Part shown: piece by piece, positions 11,151-23,392 of the stretch
Numbering within the stretch: the first letter of the stretch is position 1
Layout: each line of letters opens with the position of its first letter
Assembly: GCF_024868665.1 (NCBI RefSeq)
Contig: NC_079890.1
Span: 5,556,747-5,620,746, forward strand
DNA length: 64,000 nt
Reading direction: 5' to 3'
Source of the DNA: Triplophysa rosa
Taxonomy: Eukaryota > Chordata > Actinopteri > Cypriniformes > Nemacheilidae
The notes under the pieces: generated by a model
The model's input: only the letters and a program-made list of their open reading frames with translations
Told to the model about the DNA's origin: nothing
Databases searched by the model: none
Made by a program: the position numbers and the translations under genes

Positions 11151-12309
11151 AGGGAAAAGGGACTACCGACAAATAAAAATAAGAACAAATAATCAAGCTA
11201 CAAGTAACAGCACCAATAAAACAACAGAGCAAAGCAGAAAATTAAATAAGATACTGTATATATAAATTTTAAGGTAGAAATGGATTAAAGTAATCAAATA
11301 AAACATAACATTGCATATGTACAAATTAAATAAAAACGAATCATAATTGAAGTTACAGAAGCTATTGTGTCACAAGCAGTGAGTGATTTCCTTGACTTTT
11401 AACAGACAGCAGGAATATGCTGCTGTCGCTTTAAGAGGAATGAAACGGATCCAGTACTATGATGTCACGCGCCGATTGGTCTGCGCGGCGCCGCAGGAGG
11501 TCACACAACATATCTAAGCACGTAAAACAACATAGAGAAGCCAAGAATGTTACAGTGGTCTCTTCACGTAATCATCGGCGCTCTTTGTGTAATCGGAGGT
11601 AAATATACTAAACAGATGAAATATTCACTTAAAGATAAAAAGCATTTTATAACCGGGCTACATCATTAAACATGTTAAAAGTGTAGATCTGCGCGTTTGG
11701 CTAAACAGCGTTATTCAAGCCTAAGCACGTGTGAATAGCGTAATTTGTCCTCAAACACACCGCCTCCTTTCCCCTACCAACTAAACTAAATGTATTACAT
11801 CTGTCACGGTTAGGATGAAATGTGAAAATGAACGAAACTGTCAGATCTGATCACGGTGCAGCAAAGGGGTAGGGAGGGATGACCCTATTTATTAGGCTAT
11901 AAGGTAAACATCAAACATTTTTATTGTATTAAATAAATGTATTGATCATTGCAGAATATAATTTTAAAAAGTATACATCAAATGCATATAGTTCAGTTTT
12001 ACTTCATTATAAATGTGTGGCTGTTACAGCTACGTTAAGTGGTCATTATATCTTCTCCTTTTCCATCTCTCCAGGCCTATACTGCTCACATCAGAGATTT
12101 GCAATTAATATTTGTAAAATAATTTATGTTTGTGTTTTTCAAACAGGGTAGTGTCAGTTTAAAATGACCCAGGCTCGTTCATTAATAATAAATAATTGAT
12201 AATAAATTACATTGATGATCATGAATAATGTTGGGCTTGTTTTGGGCTTGTTTTTGGAGCTGCAGTTGCTTATTTGTCTTGCAAAAGTTGGCAACACTGA
12301 CTGCAACCC
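11151..12309. other. No recognisable gene
   Basis: AT-rich DNA with short random frames. A GC-richer island near 11455-11500 contains GCGCCG words but no exon that I can define. Confidence 0.35.
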
Positions 12310-13215
12310 AACACTCACGGCGGCCCGGGAAAGCATGGCCGACATCTCGACATCCGCTTTTTCCTGGGCTCGACCCCCCGAGGGAGGGAGCCCGAGGAAT
12401 CGTCGGAGTCGGATGGCAGTACGTCACCCCCCGATGCTGCAAGAGACATCTCATCATCACGTATCGTGTCTGAATACGTGATTGAGGAATAAGACGGCGG
12501 ACCGTCTTTTTGGGGAACGGTCAGACGAGCGAGACGAGGTGTGAACGGTCTGTGAGCCGTGGCTGGCGGATTATCGCTCACAGTAATCCTCATATCACCC
12601 TCGCTGCTTGCCATAGCGGACGGCAGGGCCGTAGTCCTGCCGCCACGGAACGGAGAGCAAACGAGGTGGTGGCTGAGTCCCGTGGGAACACAGACGCAAC
12701 GTCTGAATCGTCACCGCCCGCAGTGCGGGCGGGACGTATCCACAACGTACTGGAAGCAGGCATTGTGTCCGTCCCCCTCCTCGATGAGTGTGTTGCACCC
12801 ATGAGAACAGTGGGACAAGCCACGCTGGAGAAATTTGCTTTTTTAGAAAAGGAAATTTGCTCGAACACCTCCGCAACTGCCGAGACGCCCAGGGGAGAGT
12901 CACTGCAGGAAGGGACCGTCCGCTGTCCACGTCGTAGATTCCAGCAGAAAGAATGATCACCCAGATTGTAGAGAAGCTCACCAGATGCGTAGGCTCTGAA
13001 GAACAAAAGGTGAATGAATGAGCATGGCGGCTTCCCTCTTATACTCGTACATCCGGGGAGGAGCCCGGCATGCAAATTTCATTCGCCAATTTTCATCGGC
13101 CTTTTCTAAATACTCAGAAGATGATAGGTTCTCAAGACAAACCCCATTCTATCGGTTCGACACAACGTCGAGAGACCGACAGAAAGGGAATGAAAATTTC
13201 ATTTGTAAAACAAAA
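12310..13215 (-). mobile_element. DIRS-type retrotransposon, truncated left end
   Basis: Read on the minus strand this begins with the GTCTCTCGACGTTGTGTCGA terminus, which closely resembles the left inverted repeat of the DIRS element at 34270. A TATAAGAGGGA promoter-like box and a GCATGCCGGGC stretch follow, and then an ORF1-like region. The match is about 0.9 kb and stops near 12310, before any reverse transcriptase or recombinase. The copy is therefore a truncated remnant. Confidence 0.7.
12315..12614 (-). pseudogene. DIRS ORF1 (gag-like) fragment
   Basis: This 99-codon minus-strand frame is the longest intact part of ORF1 in the truncated DIRS copy. It contains an acidic, serine-rich stretch (MSLAASGGDVLPSDSDDSSG) typical of the N-terminal half of fish DIRS ORF1 products. 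Upstream pieces of the same protein lie in other frames (12590-13075), so the gene is frameshifted as well as truncated. Function is inferred only from its position in the element. Confidence 0.5.
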
Positions 13216-13429
13216 AATGTATTCTATAAATCGGACATAAATTTCTGTAAAACTGTATATTCTATTCCTTAACCCTATCCCTAAACCTTACCATCACAGA
13301 AAACTTTTGGCAATTTTTCTTCTTTTTAAAATATCATCAGTTAGTATGTTTTTTTTTGCGAGTTTACGAGGACACAGGAAGTGTGTTTACGTTGTTATAC
13401 ATATGTCATCACACACATTTGTAAACCAT

Positions 13430-13450
13430 GTATACAAGCACATGCACACA

Positions 13451-13482
<32 letters not shown>

Positions 13483-13545
13483 CACACGCACACACACGCA
13501 CACACACGCACACAAACACACTCTCTATCTCTCACACACACACAC
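13430..13545. repeat. CA/CACG microsatellite
   Basis: About 110 bp of CACG, CA and interrupted CACACG repeats, followed by a CTCT/CACA run. It gives spurious open frames rich in His and Thr. Confidence 0.9.
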
Positions 13546-14230
13546 CTCCACAGGGGCCAGGGAGACTGTGATCCCGTTACATGTAATCAGTTACTCCCCA
13601 ACCCTGGAAATAACCATGATACAATGTTAACTGTAAATGCCTGTAAACATGTCAATACTCTGATAACTTAAGTAGGAATGCAAAGTAAAAATAAGGTGCA
13701 GAAAAAAATTATAAGCCAAAACTGAAAATTCAGAATGCACTTGGCTAATAATCGAGCTGAATTAATTGATTTAATGTCAGGAATTTTTTTTAATACACTC
13801 AAAGGTATTAAATTTTTCTAATTTTTATGCAAATTTGAACTCGTGCGAACATTGTAAAAATAAATCCGTAAAAAGATGGAAATAAAATATTTGTTTCTCT
13901 GTAAAATTATAGGATATAAGGATATATATTAAATTGTTTTCTTGTAAATGTGTTGTCTTTTTCTGTAATTTTATAGTTTTTGACTGTATTTCAAAAATAA
14001 ACTAAAAAAAGAAATCTGGGCCGCCAGAAACAAACTGTAAAAAACAGGTTTCCCTGTAAAATGACACTTTCCCCTGTTTTCTTGTAAATTTGCGGTCTTT
14101 TTCTGTAATTTTACTCTTTTTTTTCAAATTAATTGTTATTTAAAAAATACATAAAAAACAGTACAATTACGTTTTTTTACATTTTACGTGGAAAATCTGT
14201 AAACAAATAGACCGTTATTACCGTAATTAC

Positions 14231-14853
14231 TAGGGGTGTAACGGTACCGAACCGTCACAGGCAACATTCCAAATATAGTCATTATTCCTGTGCCCTACTC
14301 CCTTCAAAGGGCAGAGCCCTCGAGTTTAGACTTTGGAGTGAACAAGGCATTTGCGTGCCATTATGTAGGCAAAGGAAGCGACGTAATTTCCTCATTATCT
14401 TCAGCTGGCATGTTCCTGTGACAATGCAGCATTTTGTCCGTCAGCAGATGTCGCTGTTTTAATGGCATGACTTAAGCATAAAACCTGTTTGCAAATAAAC
14501 ATACATTTTATATTTTGAAAAGTTTTATATATATATATTAGTGTTTATATATTATATAGGATTTTTTAAAATATAAAATGTATGTTTATTTGCAAACAGT
14601 TAGGTTTTATGCTTAAGTTATGTCCTTAAAACAGCGACATCTGCTGACGGACACAATGCTTCGTTGTCACAGGAACATGCCAGCAGAAGATAATGAGGAA
14701 ATTACGTTGCTTTCTTTGCCAAGTGCATTCCAAATGTCTACATAATGGCACGCAACTGCCTTGTTCACTCCAAAGTCTAAACTCCGAGGGCTCTGCCCTG
14801 ATGACTTTATTTTGGAATTTTCCCCTCGACAGCTCGTGACCGTTACACCCCTA
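14231..14853. mobile_element. Foldback hAT miniature element with arms of about 290 bp
   Basis: The ends are TAGGGGTGTAACGG and its complement CCGTTACACCCCTA. The flanking 8-mers GTAATTAC (14223-14230) and GTAATCAC (14854-14861) match at 7 of 8. The two halves are also inverted copies of each other: TTTAGACTTTGGAGTGAACA at about 14314 pairs with its complement at about 14763, and AAACATACATTTTATATTTT pairs with its complement at about 14566. Only an AT-rich loop of roughly 40-50 bp (about 14520-14565) separates the arms. Transcription would give a long hairpin RNA. No coding frame is present. Confidence 0.82.
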
Positions 14854-14861
14854 GTAATCAC

Positions 14862-15818
14862 CGTTTTTTTTGCAGTGTACTGCACGCACATGAATTTGTT
14901 CTTAACCTTATCCTAATGTTAGTGAATTTGGAGTATTCTAAATGAGCGGCGTGTGCACGAGTTTAGTCATTTGCATAAAACACACCCAGTCCATATCCAT
15001 AATAGGGCTTTCTGCCTAACCTTTCCTTTACCACCTGTCGTCACTTAAGTCAATATACTCCAGGCAAGTTTTTAGTGAATCATAGTTTGTTCGTGAAAAT
15101 GTTCGTTTGCAGGTTTCACGCACAAATTTGTGCGTACACATGCTTAGTGAATGAGACCCATTGTTTTTTAGTAATCTTTGCATTGTTGAATCAATGCATT
15201 CTCATTTCATCCATTCTCTGAATTCTCTGGCCTCCAGCTCGTGATTTGGAAATCAATCAAAGTTTGCCATCACAAAGAGTATATAAATTATCTAAGTACA
15301 CTGCAAGAATGTGGTGCAGGGAGAAGATAACCTCAAGAGCAACTAGGAGTGAAGAAAAATAAGGGCACATTTTTTTATTAAGCATTGATTAAGAATGTGT
15401 TGATTAATCAGCTTCTACACCAATGAGGACAGACCGCATAAGTTTCACACATACGTCTAGCTTGGGAGCTCTTCCATTGCATTAGATCAGGGATAGGCAG
15501 CAGCACTCCAGGACCGACATTGCCAATCCCTGCATTAGATGGACCGAGATTTTTGTCCTCATTTATTTTCACCTTATGATGATGTTCAGGTAATGATGGT
15601 TTGTGCAAGGCTGGCCGTTCCTAACCTGGCTGCTGGACTGGTCACAAGCTTAACTCTAAAGCAGTAACTCTACACGATCTCCTGAGAATATCTTTCCACA
15701 ATAGACCACTCAGCACCGTAGGATCACAGCTTGACTCACGGTGTTTTCCCCAAAAGCCACATTTTATTTCCAACAAAAAGCACAGATCAGATTCTAATCT
15801 GACTGCCTTCACACTGAC
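14862..15818. other. No recognisable gene
   Basis: Ordinary unannotated sequence. Short open frames show no recognisable protein similarity, and I found no repeat boundary. Confidence 0.35.
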
Positions 15819-15821
15819 TTT

Positions 15822-16423
15822 GGGCCCTATCATACACCTGGCGCAATGCGGCCTCAATGAGTCTCATTGTGTTTTTTGCAAATTTCAGTCGGACGCCGTT
15901 ATTATTTTCACGTCATGCGCCATGTTGTTTAAATAGCAAATGCATTTGTGCCCATCTGGTCTAGTCAACGGCGCAATATTCTTTGGGTTATTTAAAGAGC
16001 GCTTTAGTAATATGTGCCTATAGGCACAAAGCGCATACACTCTGCTTTTTACACACAAAGGGACGGCAGCAGCACACAAACATGCCACATTGTAACATGA
16101 TTACAATGTGGAATATTATTATTGTGTACATAAGATAAAAAATCTGGCTTGTCCTGTACGCGTTCAGTCTTTGCTCATGCAAACAGCGAATACACCATGG
16201 CGCGAGCGTGACTGGCTCTTAAAGGGAATGGAAGATGAGACTCTGATTGGTTTACTGCACGTTACTCCCAAAACACACCCATTACTCATCAAGAGAATAG
16301 GGACAACCCTTTTAGATAACCATTTTTCCCATCGTTAAACTAGCAAAAGTGGATTCGGACACGCCCTAAGTGCACTTGCGCAGTGGGCTTTAGACAATGT
16401 GCTTAGATCGTCAAAATAGAGTC
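15822..16423. mobile_element. PIF/Harbinger-like miniature element
   Basis: A 602-bp unit starts GGGCCCTATCATACACC and ends TCGTCAAAATAGAGTCC, imperfect inverted copies at the tips. A 3-bp TTT direct repeat flanks it (15819-15821 and 16424-16426). The interior carries the GGCGCAATG and AGGCACAAAGCGCA words common in fish Harbinger-like non-autonomous repeats. No transposase frame was seen. The family assignment is tentative. Confidence 0.5.
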
Positions 16424-16939
16424 CTTTGTGTTACTTAAAAGACAGGAAATGACAGTGATTGTGTTATGGTATTATTGGTCTCAGTGTGGCACTAAATGTG
16501 GATTATTTGTATATTTTAGGAAAATTGCATTTTTAATATACTTTAAATTTGTTTAACAGCATTTCTTCCATTTGTTCTTTTTGGACAGCATGAGTCTGAT
16601 TTAACCTCTTATTTGATAGCATTCTTATGTTTTTATTTTTGTAGTTACAGTGTCAAAATACTGATACGCAGTAGAAGCGATTGTGATCTATGGTTAGAGG
16701 GTTTGTTCTCAACCATACAAATTAATGTTTGAATGAATAATCTGTCAAATTGTGTGTCTTGTTGAGGAGAGGTATACCAAGTAAAGTTTTTTGAAAGTAA
16801 TCAGATGTAGATAACACAGCTGAAATATCATGACCCAAGCCATATCTAGAGACCGTAATATCACAGGGACTTGGAAATAGGCTCTTTTTAGTTTAGTATA
16901 GTTTAGGTTAGTTTTGTTTGTATCTCCTCTCTGAAACGC

Positions 16940-17062
16940 GCAGATTTTTTACGAAGCTCATCGCTCTGAAAAGCGAGGTGTGCTATGATTGGCCAGTTAA
17001 CCAGTGCATAGTGATTGGTGGAATACCAAGCGTGTGACGGAAATGTAACGCCTCTTACCATA
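16940..17062 (+). repeat. Dispersed repeat copy (pair with 17985-18102)
   Basis: About 118 bp from TTTTTTACGAAGCTCATCGC to GCCTCTTACCAT recurs at 17985-18102 in the same orientation with few differences. The second copy lies inside the Kolobok-like element at 17863, so this one is probably a fragment of a related element whose ends have decayed. Confidence 0.7.
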
Positions 17063-17862
17063 AGATGTTGCGCGTTCAAAATGTTTACGGTTTTGTTTTA
17101 CTTGGTGATATGTTAAATGAAGACTGTTTAATGTTATTATAAAATTTAATATTGAACTTCATTGCGTTTGCGCTGTGGTGGAAATAAGATTATCCTTCAA
17201 TAAAGATACATTTCTTATAAAAGCTTACCCGCGAATAGGGACGTATTAAACTGTAGTTATGGAACTTTTTAAAAACAATCAAACAGTTTGCTCGTATAAG
17301 GACAGATTATGTCCTTGGTTATTTTTTAAATTATAATAGTGTGTTCTAATAACTATCAGGTATATGCAGTCGCTTTAGACTGGCAGAAAAAAAATGATCC
17401 TTATATGAACCTCTGTGATCATAACACGTTTGTTCTAATGATTTTTGTTTTAATGATTTAATGATTACTTTACTATGTCCTACATTTGGCTCAATTCTCT
17501 GCCTATATCGCTTTTTTTTGTTATTATAAACGTGAATAACTCTTGTTTTAATCTTTAATGTGTTGCCTTTAATGAATTTATCACATTGAATTTCACTGTT
17601 TCACAGTACATGTGGTTAAGTACTGAAGGCGCAAACTCTCCCTTTGCGCCTCCTGGCGGAAATTTGGCGAACTAGTTTCACATGTAAATGTTTTTTAACT
17701 GCCACCCTTCCCCAATGGCGGCACTCAATGTGGCGGTAGAGAGAATTCTGGTTGACTACCTACTGTATTTGTCCAAATTTCATAAGACGCAAATTAAAAT
17801 GACATTTTTATCTGAAAATATCCATGCATGCTGCTGGCAGTGGTTCAAGTTCTTTGTTTTAA
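17063..17862. other. No recognisable gene
   Basis: AT-rich sequence between two copies of a transposon-derived repeat. No coding similarity was seen. Confidence 0.35.
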
Positions 17863-19248
17863 AGGGGTCATATGACAGGGCTAAAACTAATATTATCGTT
17901 TGTTTTAGATGGAATGCAATGTGTATACACGATTTAAGGTTCAAAAACGTTGTATTTTCCACATACCGTGCATGTTTGTATGATTTTTTACAAAGCTCAT
18001 CGCTCTGAAAAGCGAGGTGTGCTATGATTGGCCAGTTAACCAGTGCGTAGTGATTGGTCGAATACTGCAAGCGTTTTACGGAAATGTAACGCCTCTTACC
18101 ATATTCAGAACATCATGTTCCCATGCAATTGTACTGACAGGTGATAAAATGTCATCGGTACTTCCTTATATCAATTCGAGGCTGAATCTGATCCGGAAAA
18201 TGAAGATGATCAAGCCGATACATCAACTTTGCCAGCGCAACTTGAGCAGGACGTAAAGGATTGGTAAGGTTTTATTAAAAAAATATGATGTTAAATAGTT
18301 AAAAACTATAGCTAACTGTTTTACCTTTTATATACGACGTTATAAAGACTATAAACAAACAACCATATACATCATACAGAGTTTGTGTGAGATAGAAACA
18401 AGCTCGCATTACAGAAGGGAATGGTATAAATAACGCGAGCGCTTTGGCCCTTCTTTATCAACCAGTGTTACGCCACGTCTCGTTGCGACTCAACAAAGAC
18501 AATAAACCCAAAATAAATACTAAATATAAAAAGACATTATAAACACGACATTTGTTGCCTCTATTTGGAACATAATTACTGATTATTAGGACTTATGTTG
18601 TCTTTTTTCACGTTGCGCACGTGTCTGCATTTGCAGATCACAAACACACGACAAACTCAACTCGCGTTAGTCTGTAACAAAGTCATTTACAATAAAAATG
18701 TACTTACAGGTCGCGAATCTGAAGCGCCAGCAAAGTTTTAATGGTTGGAATGGCCCCACTTTTTAACCAAAGCTTTCGTGCACTGCCGGCCTTGATCTCT
18801 CCCAGGTTCATGAAGCAATCGTCTGTGAAATGCGCTGCACAAACTTGAACATTCGGATTGTACTTTTCTGGAACAGTGTTGTAAATAAAATGTAACCATT
18901 TGTTTTTAGTTGTCTCATCTTTTGGCAGGGCAAACAAAGAGTCTTTCTTTTCGCAACGAAACACAGCGTCTCCACGACATGGCTGCGGCGGTGACGATAC
19001 AATGAGATTTACAAGTACGCCCACCTCACTTGCGTTTAGATTTGGGTGGTCTTATCATGTTACGAAGTGACGTACATTCGTCAGGGTGTGGTTACACGAG
19101 GTGTTTCAGGCAGGTCTGGGTGAGCATTCGCTTTTAGATAGAATGCATCTTTTGTTCCGACACTTTAATTTTTGCAAGTTACGTGTCTAATACATGCATG
19201 GGCAACTTATAACACACCAAAGACACGTATTTCCACCATATGAACCCT
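17863..19248 (-). mobile_element. Kolobok-like DNA transposon, partial, with THAP exon
   Basis: The 1386-bp element begins AGGGGTCATATGACAGG and ends CCATATGAACCCT. The tips are inverted copies with one mismatch in the first 12 bases, and a TTAA duplication flanks it on both sides (17859-17862 and 19249-19252). TTAA duplications with a THAP-domain protein are the signature of Kolobok transposons in fish. The interior holds a minus-strand THAP exon but no recognisable transposase core, so it is an internally deleted or non-autonomous copy. Confidence 0.78.
18708..18999 (-). CDS. THAP zinc-finger domain exon of transposon protein
   Basis: The minus-strand frame encodes a THAP-type C2CH zinc finger. 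It has two N-terminal cysteines, the FALPKDE motif, a tryptophan in NKWLHF, the C-A-A-H pair in VCAAHFTDDCF, and a closing GAIPTI similar to the AVPTI motif of THAP domains. The open frame continues upstream to 19024, but no ATG in that frame precedes the domain. The first cysteine pair is spaced more widely than usual (CX7C). The exon ends at a good donor, GTAAGTA, at 18707-18701. THAP domains bind DNA; in Kolobok elements they recognise the transposon ends. Other exons were not found within the element. The exact 5' limit of the exon is uncertain. Confidence 0.7.
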
Positions 19249-19588
19249 TTAAATATAGACACGGGACAATCGCGCTCACAATACGCTGTGACATTCTCTG
19301 CAGGGTTCGTACGGGTGCTTTAAATCCTGTAAAATGATTGAATTTGAATATAGTCATTGTAAGGTTAGAAAAGTGATTGGATTTGGGATCAAGTGCTTAA
19401 AACTGCCTAAAACTTTAATTTCGTTGCTTTCATAATAATTCGCAATTTTACGGAGAATTTTTCTTTTGAAATAAAATATACATTTTGCACATAACGAAAA
19501 TACGAAAAAAATCGGCGCGTGGCTGTAATGTTATCTACCAGTCTTTTGGATGTGCGCCCTCTGGTGGAGCAGAGTAGGAGATGAAAAT

Positions 19589-20206
19589 ATGCCGGGCGTT
19601 TGCCGTTTCAATGCTCGTTGGCTGGAGGACGAAAATGACAAATTATGGCTAAAACGTGGACCAAATCCTCGAGTGGCCACCTGCAAAGTATGCAAAAAGG
19701 ACGTGCAGCTCTTCACCATGGGGCCAGCTGCGCTTTCAAGTAGGGCTGGCACGATAAACCGACGATAAATGTCACGTGATTTATGCACAGCTTTTGAGTG
19801 AAGTACGGGAAAATGCTGCTGCATCCGAAAGCCAGAGAGCGCTCTCGTGCGGAAACTACAAATACGCACTGCAGAAGAAGACCATAACACGTTCTAGAAT
19901 CTATGCTTATGGACATGCTTTTATCACTGTTGCTCAAGCCTCATCAGGTATTTTTATGATAATAAAGTATATAATGATCATGTTTGACGGGTGTTGCTTT
20001 TTCAAATGCACATTATAAGCGACTCAAACTCGCACTGCTTTTAGATCGAGCAGCATTTCCTACTGATCCCAGAGCCGTGCTTCACAGACAAGCTACGCAT
20101 TAAAAAAATATTGACACATTGCATATCGCAGCCAGCTCGATTGCAATAGAATTTAGTGGTACCGCAATAAAATATCGTGCAGCCCTACTTCCAAGCCACA
20201 TGAAAG
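19589..20206 (+). pseudogene. BED-like zinc-finger exon interrupted by hAT miniature element
   Basis: From the ATG at 19589 the frame encodes MPGVCRFNARWLEDENDKLW, a C-x2-C pair in ATCKVCKKD, and MGPAALSS. A 447-bp insertion (19741-20187) follows. After the right-hand target duplication the missing tail resumes as CCACATGAAAG (20196-20206), which supplies the H-M-K-G end of the motif and a consensus donor GTAAGT at 20207. This layout matches an abundant fish zinc-finger domain of BED/hAT-related type, normally closed by HMKG or HASGKKH. The insertion puts a premature end in the exon, so the gene is broken unless the element is spliced out. No downstream exons were identified. Confidence 0.72.
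19741..20187. mobile_element. hAT miniature element inserted in a coding exon
   Basis: The ends are TAGGGCTGGCACGAT and its near complement ATCGTGCAGCCCTA. The flanking 8-mers CTTTCAAG (19733-19740) and CTTCCAAG (20188-20195) match at 7 of 8. The interior is non-coding. Removing the element and one duplication rejoins the zinc-finger exon in frame. Confidence 0.86.
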
Positions 20207-23200
20207 GTAAGTTTTTCGATTATTTCGAAATTTTCGATTAGGCCAATTAAGTTTAAGGTAGATGGAAAAATTCGCGAACTAATACATTTTCGGGAGGGAT
20301 GTAAAGTGTAATTGTAGGTCTTTTTTGCCAGATATGGTCGGAAATGAACAGCGACTGGGGCAGAAATTAGCCTGTCTTACTTAAAAACTACGTCAAGTTG
20401 TGTGTGTGTGCTCACCGTCTGAATTCTGCAGTGTCGCGAATTCTTTCTTTCATCAAACAACAAAGTGCTAATACGATGTTAACGATATCAGGGATTAGAT
20501 TTATTTCGTATAAATAAAGATTTTATTTTATTTTTTTTAGCTCGCTGGGATCACCCGCCTAAAGTGCAAAATGTTTTTGGACGGGGTGGGGGTTGGGTGC
20601 TGTGTGGTATAAATGGCGTAGATGCGCCATCTAGTGGCTGTGTATTGAAACAGAGAAATACATTCCTGTTTTAGTTTTTTAACACTACACAAAAGTTTGA
20701 ACAAAATACAATCAAGGGAACTTTTATAACGTAATGTTAAACAAATATCTTTAAGATTGAAATACATATGATAGATATGATAACCAGTTCATTTTTTTTC
20801 TTCTGAACTGTCACAAATTTACAGGTGGGGCATTTTCCATTATGTTAAAACAGTACCTTAGTCTTATCCTAAAGTAATATTGACAAACTAAATATATCAT
20901 TTGAAAGCTTACAACCTACTGTTCCCACATTTGGTGACTAATTTTCAAAACAAATTACATAGGAACAGTATTATATTAATTGCATCTTAATGAGCAAAAA
21001 TTGTTTTAAATTTAAAGAAAAACTTGATCGATTCTCTATTTGTGATGCGGCGGCAACCTATAATTCGCACCCATGTTCTTTCCATGTTTCTTTTGTGTTA
21101 TTTTATGTGGTCAAATCATATCAATTACAAATAAGTGCCCAGAGTACTGTATAGGATGTCTGCTTTGTGAGTTAAATGACAATTTGCTCAAGTCTTTTAT
21201 GGAATAAATTTAGTATAGTTAGTATATAGTATAATTACATATAATTGGCATACAGTATAACTATGGATTATCTACAAAGGAACATACAGTATATGTATGT
21301 CAGCATGTAATTAACGCAGTTGTAAGTGACTGGGAAAGTATAAAAACACACATTAAAAGTGCTTTTAAAGTGCTGGATTTTGATGTTGGAAAAGGTGTAA
21401 GAACCCTGATGTTCGGATAATGATTGTCGGTTCTCGGTTAGGGAAATTTACCGAAATGAGCATCCCTAGTGGGACATCTTCAGACACATGCTCTAAGCGG
21501 GGAACCAATCACGACAGACCTGGTCAGCTTTACCAATCAGAGCGTTTCGGACGGAGGGATTTTATATAGACCGGAAGAAATCCAGTTTTGTTAGAAGAGG
21601 GACAGCAGTGAACAATAGACTTGAAATATGTTAAATATGAAGCTTTTTTTCTGAAACTAGAAACATGAACATCCATTGTTAAACACCCCAAAAACATAAC
21701 CAAAGCTTCAAAAACTGCAAAAGAATGGCTCCTTTAACTCCTTTATTCTAAAACATACCGACAACCAAGTCTGGCCGCTGCATTTTGGACTATTTCCAAA
21801 CGGTTCATGGATTGACCGTTTGCAAACAGCAAACGGATCTTATTTATCATAGCATGGATTGACCAACAGTCTACGAGAGGATATAAATGCATGAATTACT
21901 CTCTCAAACTCAGAAGTTAAGTTTTTAACCTTGGCCAGTAGTCTCAACTGGAAAAAAACACGATTTGACTATTGCATGTACCTGCTTATCAAATAACAGG
22001 GTCAAAGACAACACCTGTAGAAAATTACTGCCAGGGCATATATAAACATAGCCTTAAGTTGGCATATCATAAGTAAACCACCATCTCGGTTTTGCATTAA
22101 TTTTTAAAACCAGCTATTTATTGAAACATTCAATGGAAAAATGGCTCAAACCACTGTATGGGTCTATGATGGTGCCTATACAGTATAGACCTATTGACCA
22201 GGAAGTAATGCATAGAAGTTGATAAATTAAGATTAAGAACACAATTCTGCCACAATTTTGTATTACTCAACATTGTACTGCATTGTACAGGTCTGAATGT
22301 AATATTAAACACTGATCTTAACACAATGAGTTGATCTGAAGGACTCATTAATTAAAAATAATTATTCTCTTCTAGAGGAGTTTAGGGCATTTTCACATTT
22401 TCTGAACTATTTTTGTGTAATATTTTAATTTAAAAAAAAAATATTGCTCGACACAGCCTATTGTGTTAGTCAGGGTGATAGTTGATAAGGTATCTTTTCT
22501 GTGCTATTTAGAGTTTCACAGATTTTGAAAATGAATAAAATGGCATTCTTTTATCTCAGGTGGATGTTTGTGTGCAGGGTTTAAATTGGGCCTGGGCTGA
22601 CCGGGGCTGGGCCCCACATAGACTCCAGGGCTTGACATTAACGCTTCCTTAGCGGCAAACAAGTAACCTAATTAAAACAACCAATAACCAAAAATAATTA
22701 GGCAATTACCAAAACGCAAGTATTATTCTGATTTTATTACATTTGTAACTTTGGTTTGAGGAGTGGGAGGGACACAAAATGGGGAAAAATGTTTTTGATT
22801 CGAATCCTATCACAAATTCAAAATACCTATGTTTTGCATCGTTTTTGATTGTTTAAATGGATTAAACCATGAAAGCCCACGTTTCTGTCAAGCCTTGTCA
22901 TAAACACTACTGCTTTTAAAAGAATGAGTCCTTGTCAAACGAAAAAAGTAATAAATCACGCGTCGCGTTTCTTCCCCATAGAAGTCCATTATAAGGAAAC
23001 CGCTTAACATAGCCTACCGAAACAACGACCACGTAAAAACAAATTTCTATTAAATAAAAATCATGTGATTGAAAACAATCTTTCAGTGATCTATTTTTAG
23101 TGTGCATGCAGGCACTGTGTCCAGCTCGGTCCTAGTACTTCTCAGTGGCGATGACGGCGTGTGGTTAAAGAATCATTACAAACAAATTTGAAAATGAGGG

Positions 23201-23392
23201 GGACACGAACGGGATTTTGAAAAGTGAGGGGGACATGTCCCCCCTGTCCCCAGTGGAAATTAAGCCCCTGGTCCATGCATAAACATCTGGTGTATCAGCC
23301 GTTTGACGAATCGTTTGAATGAACTACTCAATGACTCATTAGATGGTCACTTGGTCACTGTTTTAATTTCGTTTAAAGTATAATTTAAAAAA
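20207..23392. other. No gene; scattered repeat fragments
   Basis: No exon-like or conserved frame was found. A TACCGAAATGAGCATCCCTA end at about 21455-21475 and the region 22575-23275 (starting CAGGGTTTAAATTGG and ending TTAAGCCCCTGG) look like decayed hAT ends. Matching target duplications are absent. Confidence 0.4.

Noticed and set aside
12510..13075. Several overlapping frames on both strands
   Set aside because: All fall in the GC-rich DIRS ORF1 remnant. Only the minus-strand reading agrees with the intact DIRS element layout.
13307..13671. Two long plus-strand frames rich in His and Thr
   Set aside because: They are translations of the CA/CACG microsatellite at 13430-13545 and have no other coding signal.
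22575..23275. hAT element with CAGGG ends
   Set aside because: The tips resemble each other, but the flanking 8-mers do not match and the interior gives no support.
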